Positions 44,927 to 56,819 of a stretch of 64,000 nucleotides of DNA are shown here, in pieces. This DNA is from Blasia pusilla (lineage: Eukaryota > Marchantiophyta > Marchantiopsida > Blasiales): positions 35,836,001 to 35,900,000 of the forward strand of contig CM114271.1 of NCBI GenBank assembly GCA_050084515.1, read 5' to 3'. Both the position numbers and the translations under genes were made by a program. How positions within the stretch are numbered: position 1 is the first letter of the stretch; the number at the start of each line of letters is the position of its first letter. Under the pieces are notes generated by a model, which saw only the letters and a list, made by a program, of their open reading frames with translations, did not search any database and was not told the DNA's origin.

Positions 44927-47900
44927 ATGGAGGCAGGTGGCAAGGAGATTGCGGGAATCGATATGAATATCTGTTATCAATGTGGACTGGTGTGCGAGAA
45001 CAGTGTCACCTATTGCCATAGCTGCTACGATCAACGTTCAGAGAGCGATTTTCGGAACGAGCAGAGGTGGAGGAATGCAGAAAGCGACTTACAGCTAGTA
45101 GAAGCCAACTTACAGAAGGAAAGAGCCGTTACGCAGCGGCTGGAGGCCACTCTTGCATCTTACCGGGAGATGCTGCTTCAAGGAATTCATGCCGATGTTA
45201 CAATCGAGACTGGGGATGTCGATAAAACCCCTTCCCACCGCGCCATTTTGGTTTGGTTCTCATCCTCTCTCAGGCTACATAATTCCAGGGGCCCAAAATT
45301 TGAGAAATTGGGACCTCTCGATGTCGAGTCGAAAGAATCTATCAGCCATTCGGCCACATCGTTGCAAGTATCTGCAGTCACGTAGGGATTTCGTAGTCAT
45401 GGTAGTAGATTTGTGAATTTTGAAATGCGCTACTGGGAGTGGATCATCCATTATCCCATAATTCGCTCTGATCGTCTTGCTCGAGCAGTTACTGGCCCGC
45501 AAAGTAGGAGACCACATCGTTTTTTGAAGCTAAATTCAAATTAGTTGGGCTCTGTTTTCGGTTTTGTGAGTTCGCCCCTCCTTTCATCTAATGATACAGA
45601 GGGGGGGAAAGTGACGGGGTGGGGGGCGTGTGGGCAGATGTGAATCTAATCCCTCCACTTTGCGAGAAATTGGCCAGTGATGTCCAGCAACACTTGGTCA
45701 TAGGGATCCAATGCCCCAAAGTAAGCTCTGAATAAACAGACATTGCATTCTACCAATGCCTACTTATCGGATTCAAAATTTCCCCACATTCCCTCAGTGC
45801 CTCTCCTTTGACTTGGGATCCACTATCTGCTGACTGATCCAGAGACTCTACAAGACGCAGCCGACTGGATTTCTATGCTGACCAATCTCACCGAGTCAAG
45901 TGAGTGTCAGGTAGTTTAAGTTCAGATGTCCAGTAGGTGACTGATGTCCCACACGCAGGTTGTTGAAGTGCTATTATCGAGGAATTGATTGACACTGGAA
46001 TGTCTCCTTCACGTGTTAAGGACATGTGGAAGTTCCTCGGACTGATTCTCTCCTTCAGTCACCACACAAAGCTAGAAAGCTGATCTCGGAGATGCAGCTG
46101 GTCAGTTTCTTCATATCTAGTTTCCTTGACGAACGTAAGAAGGAGCAAACAAATGCCATCCCTACATGAGTCCAGGGAGGGATTTAAACAAAACTGACTT
46201 AACTCATGGGGGATCATACGAAGTTCCCAAGAGGAGGGAATATATGAGCGAATTAGATAGTGTCTCTGAAAGCGTGAATATTCCACCATGAAATTAGCTC
46301 ATTCTGAACGTGATGGGACTGTGTCTGACGCACGACATAAACTAGAATAATTTTGCGCTCTATCCTTTCTTAACTGGATCAGATTGATCGCCTAACAGCA
46401 TTCAATTAGAGACAGTGAAACGTGTGTGGAATGAAATGACTGTAGATTAGTGTACGAAGGCACAAGCTTGCCTTTTGTCGTATGCCCACGGCATTAATGG
46501 TGCTCTCTATTAATCCCATAATTAGAAGTGGGATCAAAATCTGCTGTGCTCCTCAATCGCAGGTGGTTAGCAGTTGGATTCTTAGCCTTCTACTGAAATG
46601 GGCAAGGTGTTGCTCTGTGCAAAAGGAAAGACAAAACTGCATGACACCATGCATTTCTGCCAATAATACCACTCTCAAGTCATGCATGAGATGCTCCAAG
46701 TCGCTCATACAGGACAATCTGATCCAAAGATGGAGCATTGATGAATGTAAACCAGGGAGAGAAGTGCTAGATAGTTATCTTCTGTTTGGTGGACATCGTA
46801 TGTATGGTGTTTGCATCTGCTTCTTTCTTAGCTCCAATAGTGCAATGAAGTACTGAACTGAAGATTTGACATCACATCCTTTCGTTGGGCTCAGTGCTCA
46901 TGTGATAACAGAGGTCACATCTTGTATATCAGTTTTTATGGGTGCAATCTTCTTCTGCCATATCAAAGATGATCTCCTACCATCTGCAAATGACATCTCA
47001 AAGTGATTATGGATTTTGGGCTATTTCACAACTGTTTCATGAAAGTCATAAGATAACCAGAGACATTGCAGCAGTAAGTGTACCTCTTGCCACTGTCTCT
47101 GAATGAACTAAGATCTATATTGATTGTGGTTCAATCTTCCAAGAAACTCTAAAAGCTAGCATTCAACATGGGACAGTCGTTTTAGATTCTTTACCTCAAG
47201 GAAAATTTCCTTTTCATGAGAAGTAGTCTGAAGTCTATTGGCAGAGCTTGGTATCGGGTTATCCTTGATTCGCAGGGTTCTTCCTTACGCCACCAATGAC
47301 CGGTTCCTTCTGCTTTACTGTAGCACCTTTCAGGAGAAACAATATTCTTACTAAGGGGTAATAACACACCCCATGGATTTATATTGTACTGACTTTCTGC
47401 TCTGCATTTCATCTATAGATTTTCAGCTCCCATGTAACTGGAGACTGTCTTCAGCTGCTTAATGTCGTATTGCTCTCTTGCTTTAGGATAAACCTTGTAG
47501 TTAGCTGGGGTATTACTTGTTCCATTACTTTCCTATTTGCTTCTTCTGTATCAACTGTCTCTCATATTCCCCCCATGTTTTTTAACGTGTTTCGCCAAAG
47601 CAATACAAACGATTTGCTACCTGTTTCCTCAGTTTCTCCTGGGTCCCAGGACCTGCATGCTTGGAGACCAGACGTACTTTTGCTGTTAAATTTACCGTAC
47701 CAGCATGTTCCTGGCAGGCAAGCAGATCTCCTGTGTTCAAGGCAATGTTTGAGCACGAGCTGAAGGAAAAGACCTGCGCTGTAATTCGGGTTGCAGATGT
47801 ACCCACTCCTGCTATGCGTGCTCTCTTGCTCTATATTTACACTGGTAAGCTTTTTTACCACCAATATCTCGATAGGTGAAGATGGGTTTACCTCTGCTGT

Positions 47901-48341
47901 ACCTTGTTTTTTGTTTCATAGAGAAGTATGGAGGAGAAAGTCTGGGTTTGTTTAATCTGACACCTTAATATTCCTTTATGTACTCTGTCCTAATCAAGCC
48001 TTTATCCAAACGCTGGCTTTGGAACAGGTGAGCATGATACGAAGGCGATGCAAGAGCATGGTATGGCATTGCTTGCAGCTGCACACAAGTATGACATTCC
48101 GGATCTCAAAAGAGTCTGTGAAACAGCTGTCGCGAGCATGGTGCAACCTTTCAATGCTTTGGAAACTCTCCACCAAGCGCGGCTCTATGACGCTAACTGG
48201 GTTAAAAAGGCATGTGTGGAATGCATTGCCCGCAACGTAAAGCAGGTGGCCTTTACAGAGGAGCTCCGTAGTCTTATATTTCGGAACGAGGATCCAGAAT
48301 CAGTACTTGAAATCATACAAAGTATTGCAAATGGTCATTAG
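44927..48341 (+). CDS. Cys-motif/coiled-coil BTB-domain protein, three exons
   Basis: Exons 44927-45250, 47718-47844 and 48028-48341 join in frame to 254 residues. Residues 16-33 hold CYQC, a single Cys and CHSC, a small zinc-binding-like cluster; 38-83 is a charged, probably coiled-coil helix; 88-180 is a BTB/POZ domain (HADVTI, SHRAILASRSPVFKAMFEHEL, LLLYIYTG, LLAAAHKYDIPDLKRVCE), followed by a BACK-like helical tail. The layout matches Arabidopsis At4g08455-type proteins. BTB proteins of this kind usually act as substrate adaptors of CUL3 ubiquitin ligases; that role is inference here. Donors are TTTG/GTTTGG and ACTG/GTAAGC, acceptors GGCAG and AACAG. The first intron is 2.5 kb, the second 183 bases. 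The start chosen is the first ATG in the frame. Confidence 0.9.
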
Positions 48342-51300
48342 CTTTCTCTCTCATGCCCCCTTCTCTACTTCTCCTTGCCTCACCTCTACTAAAAAAAGTA
48401 CGTTGAAATGCACAAATTATCTTCTGGTGCATTTTGCAATTGTGCCACCACTTTTATCATACTTTTTAGAGTGTATTCTTCAAAGGGTGTAGTGCCTGTC
48501 AGCTCAATGAATGGTAAAACAATGAAAGTCGTTACCTTTTGATTCATTTAGTCAGGCAGTTGTCCACTTCACGGTTCAGGTCAAGTTTGTTGTTTCAAGT
48601 GACAGTGGGGACTTTTTCCTGACTTGCTGTCTCCTTGTTGCGATATTTTATTGTAGTGTTGCGAAGTTGGAATAAAAGTAGAGGATGTATAGCCTGGGCG
48701 TTTGATGAACTCATTCGTCTTCATTTTCCAAGTTTAAACCCTAGGTGGATTGGAAGACCCTTCAAATGGTGACACTAGCAGACCCAAGTAATTGGATTAC
48801 TCATTCCTTTGGTGTGGGTTGTCATCATCAAATCCAAATTTGCAAGGAATTGTCTCTAGTTCTACTCGACTGGTGGCTTAATTCTAGATGCTTACTACTT
48901 GACTACTAAATTTAAATGGCACTCCGTAGTATTGGTCCCTCAAATTCCAGGCCGTCACAATTTACCGGGTTAGATTTTTTGCAAAGGGAAGTAAAGATCA
49001 AGGAATCCATGGATGACTAAAAGGCTGGTTACTGAGAGGCTTTGGCAACTCATACCTTTCTTAGTTTGTTTTTGGCAGTGAAATAGTGCAGCACTTCTCG
49101 TGCATGGCTTTTGACATTTACTAACAATGCACCTTCCATGTTTGTCGAATATTTTTGCGTTCCTATCTCCATCCGTTGCTCTTCTCGGTTTCTCCTTTCC
49201 AGCCAGATCCACTATCTGCACTCTGCCTTGTCAAGAAGGCGAGAGATACTTGCATTCAACGGCAGGCTCCAGCATTTATACTGAGGAATTTGTTGTTCCT
49301 AAGATGAAGAATAAAACAGTAAGTCGTCTGGTTTTGAATTTCGTCCAGAACTAGCATGATACACTCAAGCATCGTTTTGATAACAGTGGAATTGGAGATT
49401 CTTAACATGACTCCACACCTGAAAAAATATGATCAACTGCACAATTTGAGAGTCGAGAGTGTCGTTTCAAAATCGTAACACCTCCAAGTTATTTTGCAGA
49501 TTGCAGTTGATCAAAGTTGCGCTCCTGATGTGTTGTGGTTAAATGGATGGAATCTGAGCCCCACTAACTGCTGTGGTTTTTGAACCTTCAACTGTTACTG
49601 TGGACCTCCACAGGAAGGTCATTCTATTCATGGTAACCACCTCTTTAAGGAGACCTCTCTAGCCCCACGCTACGATTCTTGCTGCTATCTAAACCTAACA
49701 GTAGCAGTGCTAACTCACGATTATCCCGGTTGAAAGTCCAACAAACAGGAGCAAATCCACACCTCTTGCTGAGAAATCATCACCTCTTCCAAGAATTCCG
49801 TCATTTGTGCCCCGGTTTTGGTTGTGCACAAGCAGCGCTGGAGCATGTGCGGAAGTGTCGATGATTGTTTCTGGTTTTACGTACATGCAACTTCCAGGCG
49901 CATCCGATCACGGCTCCATTTTGGATAATCATGGAAGGCACATTACGTTCGTACCACAAACATGCCATGGGCTAATCGAGCAGCCCACGCTTTTCCACTA
50001 TGCATTTAACACCAGATTTTCATTTTATTAGAGAGAAAATGGAAAATCCCCATTCATTGTAGATACCATAATAAATACTAGAGGGAGGCAAAATCCCCCA
50101 AAAAAAAGGAGATCCCCATTGCTAATGGGTCAATTGCCACATATGATCAAGAAGACTAGCTCTAGACAATTGAGATCCTTCAATTGAAGGTCTAGGACCT
50201 CTAGTATAGCATATGCTCTATGAAAGAGCCATGCAAATATTTTGTTGGAGGTTGGTGATGACCCAACCCTTCCACCAAGATAGGTAACTACTCACCTCAT
50301 ACTTCCTCCTTGTTATTCTTGTAAGAAACTCCACAAAATGTGGATGGACACAATTGAATATCTCCATCGCCAAAGAACACATCTTTCTTTGAATACAATC
50401 TCGCCTTCCTATTTTTCGCCACGGTAGCAACATACATATGACCCCCACTATCAACTACTTCTCTAAGTTAGAATTGACCATGTCCACCATTTATGCTACC
50501 CCATCATGGCGTAAGTAGAAATATACGTTGTGGTATGAAATACCTCTCTTAAAAAATGGTAGAAGTCCCTTCATCTCCTTTTGGAATGTTGTTATATGCT
50601 CAAGCTCAAGATGACTCATGAGTTCCATGGGGATTCTTGAGACTCTGCCCAAGATCAAGATAACTCATGTAATTTACTATAGCAATATTTAGAATGGCAT
50701 GCCAGAAAGTAATGTGTTTGCATAGCTTACCATATAGGAGAAGGTGATAAACCTTTGTATATATTCTATGGAAAGCACATCTTGTCCCTACCTTTATATC
50801 AAGAGAGAGGGATTAGGCTCTCTTCTTCTCTTTGTGCATATTTTGCTCTTCTTATTTATGCAAGCAAGCTCTCTCCTTTGTACAGATGTGTATGTGTGAA
50901 TGTTGATATTGTAGAGCTAGTGGTTTCTATAGGATGTGTATGTCCAATAATAGCATGGTTGATAGAATTGTATCCCTTACAATATCATAAGCTACAATTA
51001 TTCATCTCCATGGGAACAAGCACTCATCCATGAGCATGACCTCTTCTTGGAATGAATAAACCTCCACGAAAATACCCTGATGGACATAATGTCTCTTAAA
51101 AAGACCTTGAAGTGGAAATCTATCAACGAAGATTGAAGCTCAAATTGACTAGAGATAAATAAGTAGGAGAAAATTTTGAGAACTACCCTAGCCTCATCTA
51201 GAAGGGAATATCTATATGTTGTGAGAGAAGAACGTAGGGGAAAAGATTCCTCCTCTACATAAGACATATATTATAGTAGCAGGGGTCCATCTCAAAATCT

Positions 51301-53622
51301 ATAAAAGAATATGGAGCAAAGAAGGGGTGCTTCCATGATCCAACTCCCTTAAAAGCTAGAGGTGTTGCTCAGTCCATTTAGAAAAGACCCGCTCTACCAC
51401 CAAATGTGATCAACCAAGAGGATTGTTGACAAGCTAGCACGCCCATGGGAAAGTCAAAAGAGATAGAGCCTAAAAGCTCCCTAAGCACTTGTAGCTCGCT
51501 ATGTATTTTTACAATCCTAATGAGATATCCATTATATCTAGGGAACGAAGAAGAAAAGATGCTTCCACCGTAGAGAGCAAAGGCTTCAACCATAGAGTAG
51601 CTACCCAATAATTAGCCAATGTTAAGAGGGTGCAAACCAAGAGATCTTCCTTATGAGCATTGATGGTGGACTCCAAAATCATGACCTCCTCCTTGAAGCC
51701 ACCCATTATGGATGTCTATCGAGAGAAGCCCTAAAAACCCCAATGCAACCGTCTTACAAAAACTAGGTTAGCCACACCAAACTGATGTGGCAAATGGTAC
51801 GATTGGAAGACTTCAAGATATTTTGAAGAAATAAGGTGAATCACCAACTTCATAAAAAACCTCGCTTATGGGCGGATGGATGTATGGGCGATTGGATGAA
51901 TCCCTCCACCTGATTTAGATAGAGCCAAAATTTTCCCCATCCCCAAGAATTGGGCAATTGATATTGAAAGCCTCCCCCAAGCTAGGTGAGAGGCAACCTT
52001 GAGAAACTCAAAGAAGCCATTAGTGGAATTCTCTGGAGGAAATCAATCCTAAGGTGTTTGTACTCCATGCCTGACAAACCTCTAGAAGCAACACGTGAAG
52101 ATTGTCCAAGTGCTTGTGAAAAGAGGAACATACCTAGGAAAAACCATATCAAGGCGGAAGTCATACATAAAAGATGGAATGTCAAATACTAGGTATGTCC
52201 TGACTCTCATAACCAAACACATCTTATAGCAGCTAGACCCAAGATACATTTGGGATGAATAAGGTGGCATTGAATCTGACCTGCTTGTTAGGATTTGATT
52301 CCAATGCATTATTGATCGAGAAAAATGCAGAAGTAGAAGTCCCGAAGTAGATCCAAAACTGTTAGAATGATAGTTTTGGTTGAGAATTATAGGGATTGGC
52401 CTAAGAGGGACTTTTTGGATGAATGAGGGACCTAAATTCTCTAGAACTATGTATATGAGGAAGGTTCTCATAGGGACTTTGGAGCTTAAACCCCATCTTG
52501 GGGATCATATAGATTGAACTAAAGGTATAGAGTGGATCAAGACACTGGCATTGAGATTTTGACACCAAGCCGAGTCCAAGTAGTCTAGTTTAAACCTTGA
52601 CCCGAGAATCAAATATTGAGTTATGATTATAGACTCGTTCAAGGCCCATTGGGCAATTGGGACTGCAAGCATGCAAGCATTGTTCTAGGTCCTCTAGTCC
52701 AACAAGGAAGTTAACATTTGTCCCAAGTCTTGAATGACTTGTCTATGTTAGGGAGTGAGAGGTTAATTTAGTATATAAGCTTGTTTAGGACTAGTAAGCT
52801 TGAGAGATGACCTGAGAGCCAAACTTGGAAGACCTAATGTTTCTTGACCCAAAACATGGCTAATATGAGACTATGTGCTTGGATGAAAATCTTTAATGAG
52901 AGCATGTCTTGCTAAATACAAGGTTTTGACAAACTAAAAATTAAAATTCAAAAGAGTAGGTGCACGACAATATGAGGATATAGCCTCCTAAAGGTGTCGA
53001 GAGTATCAAGCATTGGGGGTGCAAAAATATATGAGAGGGTGAAGAGTGTGCTCCACTCATAAGTACTCATGAGCATATCATAGTGCCCTACAATATCGCA
53101 ACATGGTTGCTAAAAGGTTATCCGTAGGAAAATCAAACAAAGAGCTACCTTTGACACAAGCCATGTAATTACTTGGAAGAGACTCTCAATTACCTGTACG
53201 AAATTACCTTAATTGGACCAAAAACCTTTCTATGGTCAACCTTCCCATCCGAAGTATAGCAGAGATACCAATATGGAAGGAGAAGTATAGATATCAAGAG
53301 AGCTCATCTATAAGATCAAGTGCACTCCTAACTAAGGAGAGAAGGAAACCACAATAAGGTCATCTCAAATAGCATGGGGAATCATGTGGAATAACATCAT
53401 GTAGGAAAAATCTATGGTATTTTCACGGATGATTCCCATGTGGAATAACGTCACGCAGAAAAGATCTATGGTATTTTCAAGGTAAGGAAATTTGGTTTCT
53501 CGACTACACATCCCAACCCATTTACCTAAAAATGGGACAACTGGTGAGGTTCCAAGCATGGCTACAACACGTTGTGACAAAGATATGATCCCCTTAATTA
53601 ATCATACCAAAGAGAGAGCCCA
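48342..53622. other. gene-free stretch, mostly decayed repeat
   Basis: The first few hundred bases are the BTB 3' region. From about 50040 to 52500 the minus strand has broken frames with a faint protein-like look but many stops and no motif I can name; it may be an old transposon. 52500-53620 has no coding character; a 46-bp direct repeat lies at 53384-53482. Confidence 0.4.
53384..53482. repeat. 46-bp direct repeat, two copies
   Basis: 53384-53429 and 53437-53482 both run from CATGTGGAATAAC to ATCTATGGTATTTTCA(C/A)GG, with about six differences. Confidence 0.75.
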
Positions 53623-53639
53623 TACACTAGAATAATAAG

Positions 53640-54260
53640 GTGACTTTCATGACTTGAAAATATGACTCCATATAGTCATATTTTACAAACCATGACTAAA
53701 TATGATTCATGACTCCACCACTCTTAAAAGACAAGTCATATTTATCATGACTATAGTCATTTAATTTAATCAAGTCATATATAAATGATTCGTGACTAAG
53801 TATGTATAGTATATGACATGGAGAAAAAGACCAAATTTATAGGTGATTACACGTCATCATTCCGACGTGGATTACCACGTCACTTGTACATAATAGATAA
53901 TAAGACAAACGACTAAATTTTTTGACAAATTATCAGAGGCCCATAATGACTCATAGTGATATGCAAGTGTGACTCGTAGAGTTATTTCATGACTCCCCAA
54001 AACAATTTCATTTACTCACAAAGTCATGTCATGACTCAATGATGACTTATGATATTACTCATTGAGTCTCTTCAATTAGTCATGTAGTCATTTATTTGGT
54101 GGTGAATAGCATATGTATGACTCATAGATATAGTAAATGACTCAAGCAATGACTTGGAGAGTAATTCATTGACTAAAGAGTTGTGCCATATATGACACAA
54201 TGAGTCATCATTTGACTAGATTATAATCACTTTGGGAGGGCATTGCAACCATAATGACTC
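53640..54260. repeat. CACTA subterminal motif array
   Basis: About thirty copies of TGACT or AGTCA, often as CATGACTC or AAGTCAT, in both orientations within about 620 bases. Such arrays bind TNPA-type proteins in En/Spm. Confidence 0.75.
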
Positions 54261-54616
54261 TTGAGTTTTTTCTTAAAGGAAAAACCCGTGAACTATTAAT
54301 TCAAGTGGACTGGGTATTTTTTATGGTTTGACAAGTAGGTGCTGGTAGATCTTCATTTGTTTCTATGTCAATTTAAACCCCATTTAATGAGTGATTCAAA
54401 AAAGCAATTCCGTTGAAATTTGAAATGTAAATAACCAAGAACAACAATTTAACACCTCAAAGGAGAAGACAAAATTTAATCGATTGTCAAGTGGTGTTTT
54501 TCACAACTTCTCTTCTGAATTCTGTCAAAATTGAACCAGAAACAGGGTTCAAATTCCCTTGTAGGGTCTAGAGAAGAGTTAAACAGAAACATAAAGTATA
54601 AATCTGAACACCAAGT

Positions 54617-56819
54617 CTAATAGAAGTAGATTACTCTACTCTCTTTTTCAGATTTTTTTTCAGGCCAGAGTACAACTGATCGTACAACATCACCCAACAC
54701 ATATTGTGGCGGCTCATCTTCCTCATTTGCTTTCCATAACTTGAAACTAGGCTCAATGGCCTCAATCAAGCAACAAGAGAGTGTCCCTATTGGGGTTTCC
54801 TTCCCATGGAACCGATCTTTCCTTGGAAGACCACTAACCACCACATGATCGATAACATGTCGTGTATTCCTTGGTTTGGTAAAATCAACCTTGTCTCCAA
54901 CCTGCAACTGATATGAAAAAATAAGAATAAGTACATTTGCCAAAAATCATCAACAATTGGATAAAGTCCAAGATTGTGAAGTCACAAAAATTGTACCTTT
55001 TTGTAAGACCAGCCATTAAGTGGTAACATCCCTGTGAACTTGACTTCATCCATGTTTAAAATCTGCTAACAACAATATCTGAAATGTCAATTATATTGCA
55101 AGGAAACTCTAGAATTGGGGATTTAGTAAGTACTCTTGTTTTCTTCCTCTCGCCACCTGACTTTGGTTCACTCTCATTTCCATCACTCACAACATCAGAT
55201 TGCACCTTAGTTGTCTTCAACTTTTTCTTCATTGGAGAAGAAAGTAATGATTGGATGCCAACTTCAGAAGGTTGATTCCCTAGTTGAGCACCTTGCTCTA
55301 GCGCCAATCCTTTCCCTAACACATGAGAAGACTATAAACCTGAGAAGAAAATTTATGAACAAAATAATTTCAAAGTACTTGTCCTCAAGGCATGAAAGAA
55401 TCCCATTTCAACAAATCAGGAGTGACTAATATGATGCCTATTTGATTCACTCACCCTTAGCTGTCGATGCACCCGCACCATCTTCATTGGAGATGAATAT
55501 TGTTGGGGTCTTCCTTTTCTTATTCAAACCTTCATGAGAAATACATGTGAGTCTTTTGTGTAAGCTTTGAAAAGAAACATGACTAAACCTCACTACTACG
55601 TAGTAAACATTTGCATAAGGCACTATGGGAAAAATCTGCCCATATACTTACCTGTTTCAAGGTGCATATACTCTGAACCCTTATGAATTTTGGTGGGCTC
55701 GATAATTTGATTCAAAAGTTTTGATTTTGGAGGATGAAGAACACCTAAACATCTCATATATCTTAGACTTTGACACTAGATGAAAAAACCTGATATTGGA
55801 AAACTTGCAAGCTTAAACTACTTTATATGTGGCTCTACAACAAAAATACTAAAGATTGGGAATATCACAACAATCTTCAACCAAATTTTCCCAAGAAAAA
55901 ATCCTACAAGTTTCTATTTCTAAGTGGTGTGGTGCTCTGTCATGTCAATCTGACCTGAATTATTTTGAGTGACCATCTTTGCCAAATCAGCCACCCCCAA
56001 CTTTGCAAGGTCGGTCAACTGTGTAGTCAAAGTACTAAGCTATAGATTTGTATTTTTTGTACATAATAATATACCTTTGCACCTACGTTTATTTGAGTTC
56101 CACTAGCCTCAGGTGTAGGAGCATCCAACTCCTTGGAAGTCGTAGATGTTATGCTCTCCTATTTGTGTCATAGATTTAGAACAAGAAGGGATGTGTGAAG
56201 GCAAAAAGAAAGTAGTAATGGCATTTGTGTAGCATGTAAATCAAAAAACCTGATATAAAGTGCTAAATTTTTACAAGCAACAAAAAAAACAGCAAGATCT
56301 TTAGCATGGTATGCATGTTCTCTTGAAATCAAAATCAGAAGTCTTGTCTAGGGTTAGATGGATGAATGCAAAAGGAAACTTACAACCCCAAAATAACCAT
56401 GTGCACCAGAACAACCAAAAGAATTGGTCTTCTCCACTTGTTGCCTTGCAGCCCTCATCACCTTGGCTTTTGTTTGAGTCTGTATTTGACAACCAGTAAT
56501 CTACCAACCGCTCCCATTGTGGAGCTCTTGTTGCAGGATGGCATTCAACTAAACGCAAACTCCCTTTGTTTACCCAATAACTCTTCATTACATACCTCTC
56601 TGTCTTCAACAAGGTTGCAATCTTCTTCCTCAATAAATCTGGAGATAACCTTGATGCTCCAGCATACTCCCAAGACTCCTCCATGTGGTTTCGGACAATG
56701 GCCAGCTTTTGAAGTTGCTTGGGAAGCATGTCTTGCCACCCAAAAACAATGCGCCCCAAAGTCATCATGTACCTAAGAGACTCATGGTGAAGTTGGGGTT
56801 GAGTTACGATACCATCCAT
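54617..56819 (-). pseudogene. CACTA TNPA/TNP1-like gene remnants
   Basis: Three minus-strand pieces appear in order. 56819-56301 holds AGASRLSPDLLRKKIA, then RAPQWERLVDYWLS and SQGDEGCKATSGED, resembling the Transposase_24 (Ptta/En/Spm) region. 55322-55056 is a Lys/Ser/Glu-rich linker (SPMKKKLKTT). 54943-54617 holds IGTLSCCLIEAIEP and LGDVVRSVVLWP, which resembles the C-terminal TNP1 (Transposase_23) ending (VGDAVGSxIxWP type). In En/Spm this protein binds the subterminal motifs and guides transposition. Stretches between the pieces may be introns (55440-56300 has no clear coding). The gene reads toward the left CACTA end, as expected. Confidence 0.6.

Noticed and set aside
50200-52480. Minus-strand protein-like fragments
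   Set aside because: Too many stops and no motif strong enough to assign LINE, gypsy or another class.
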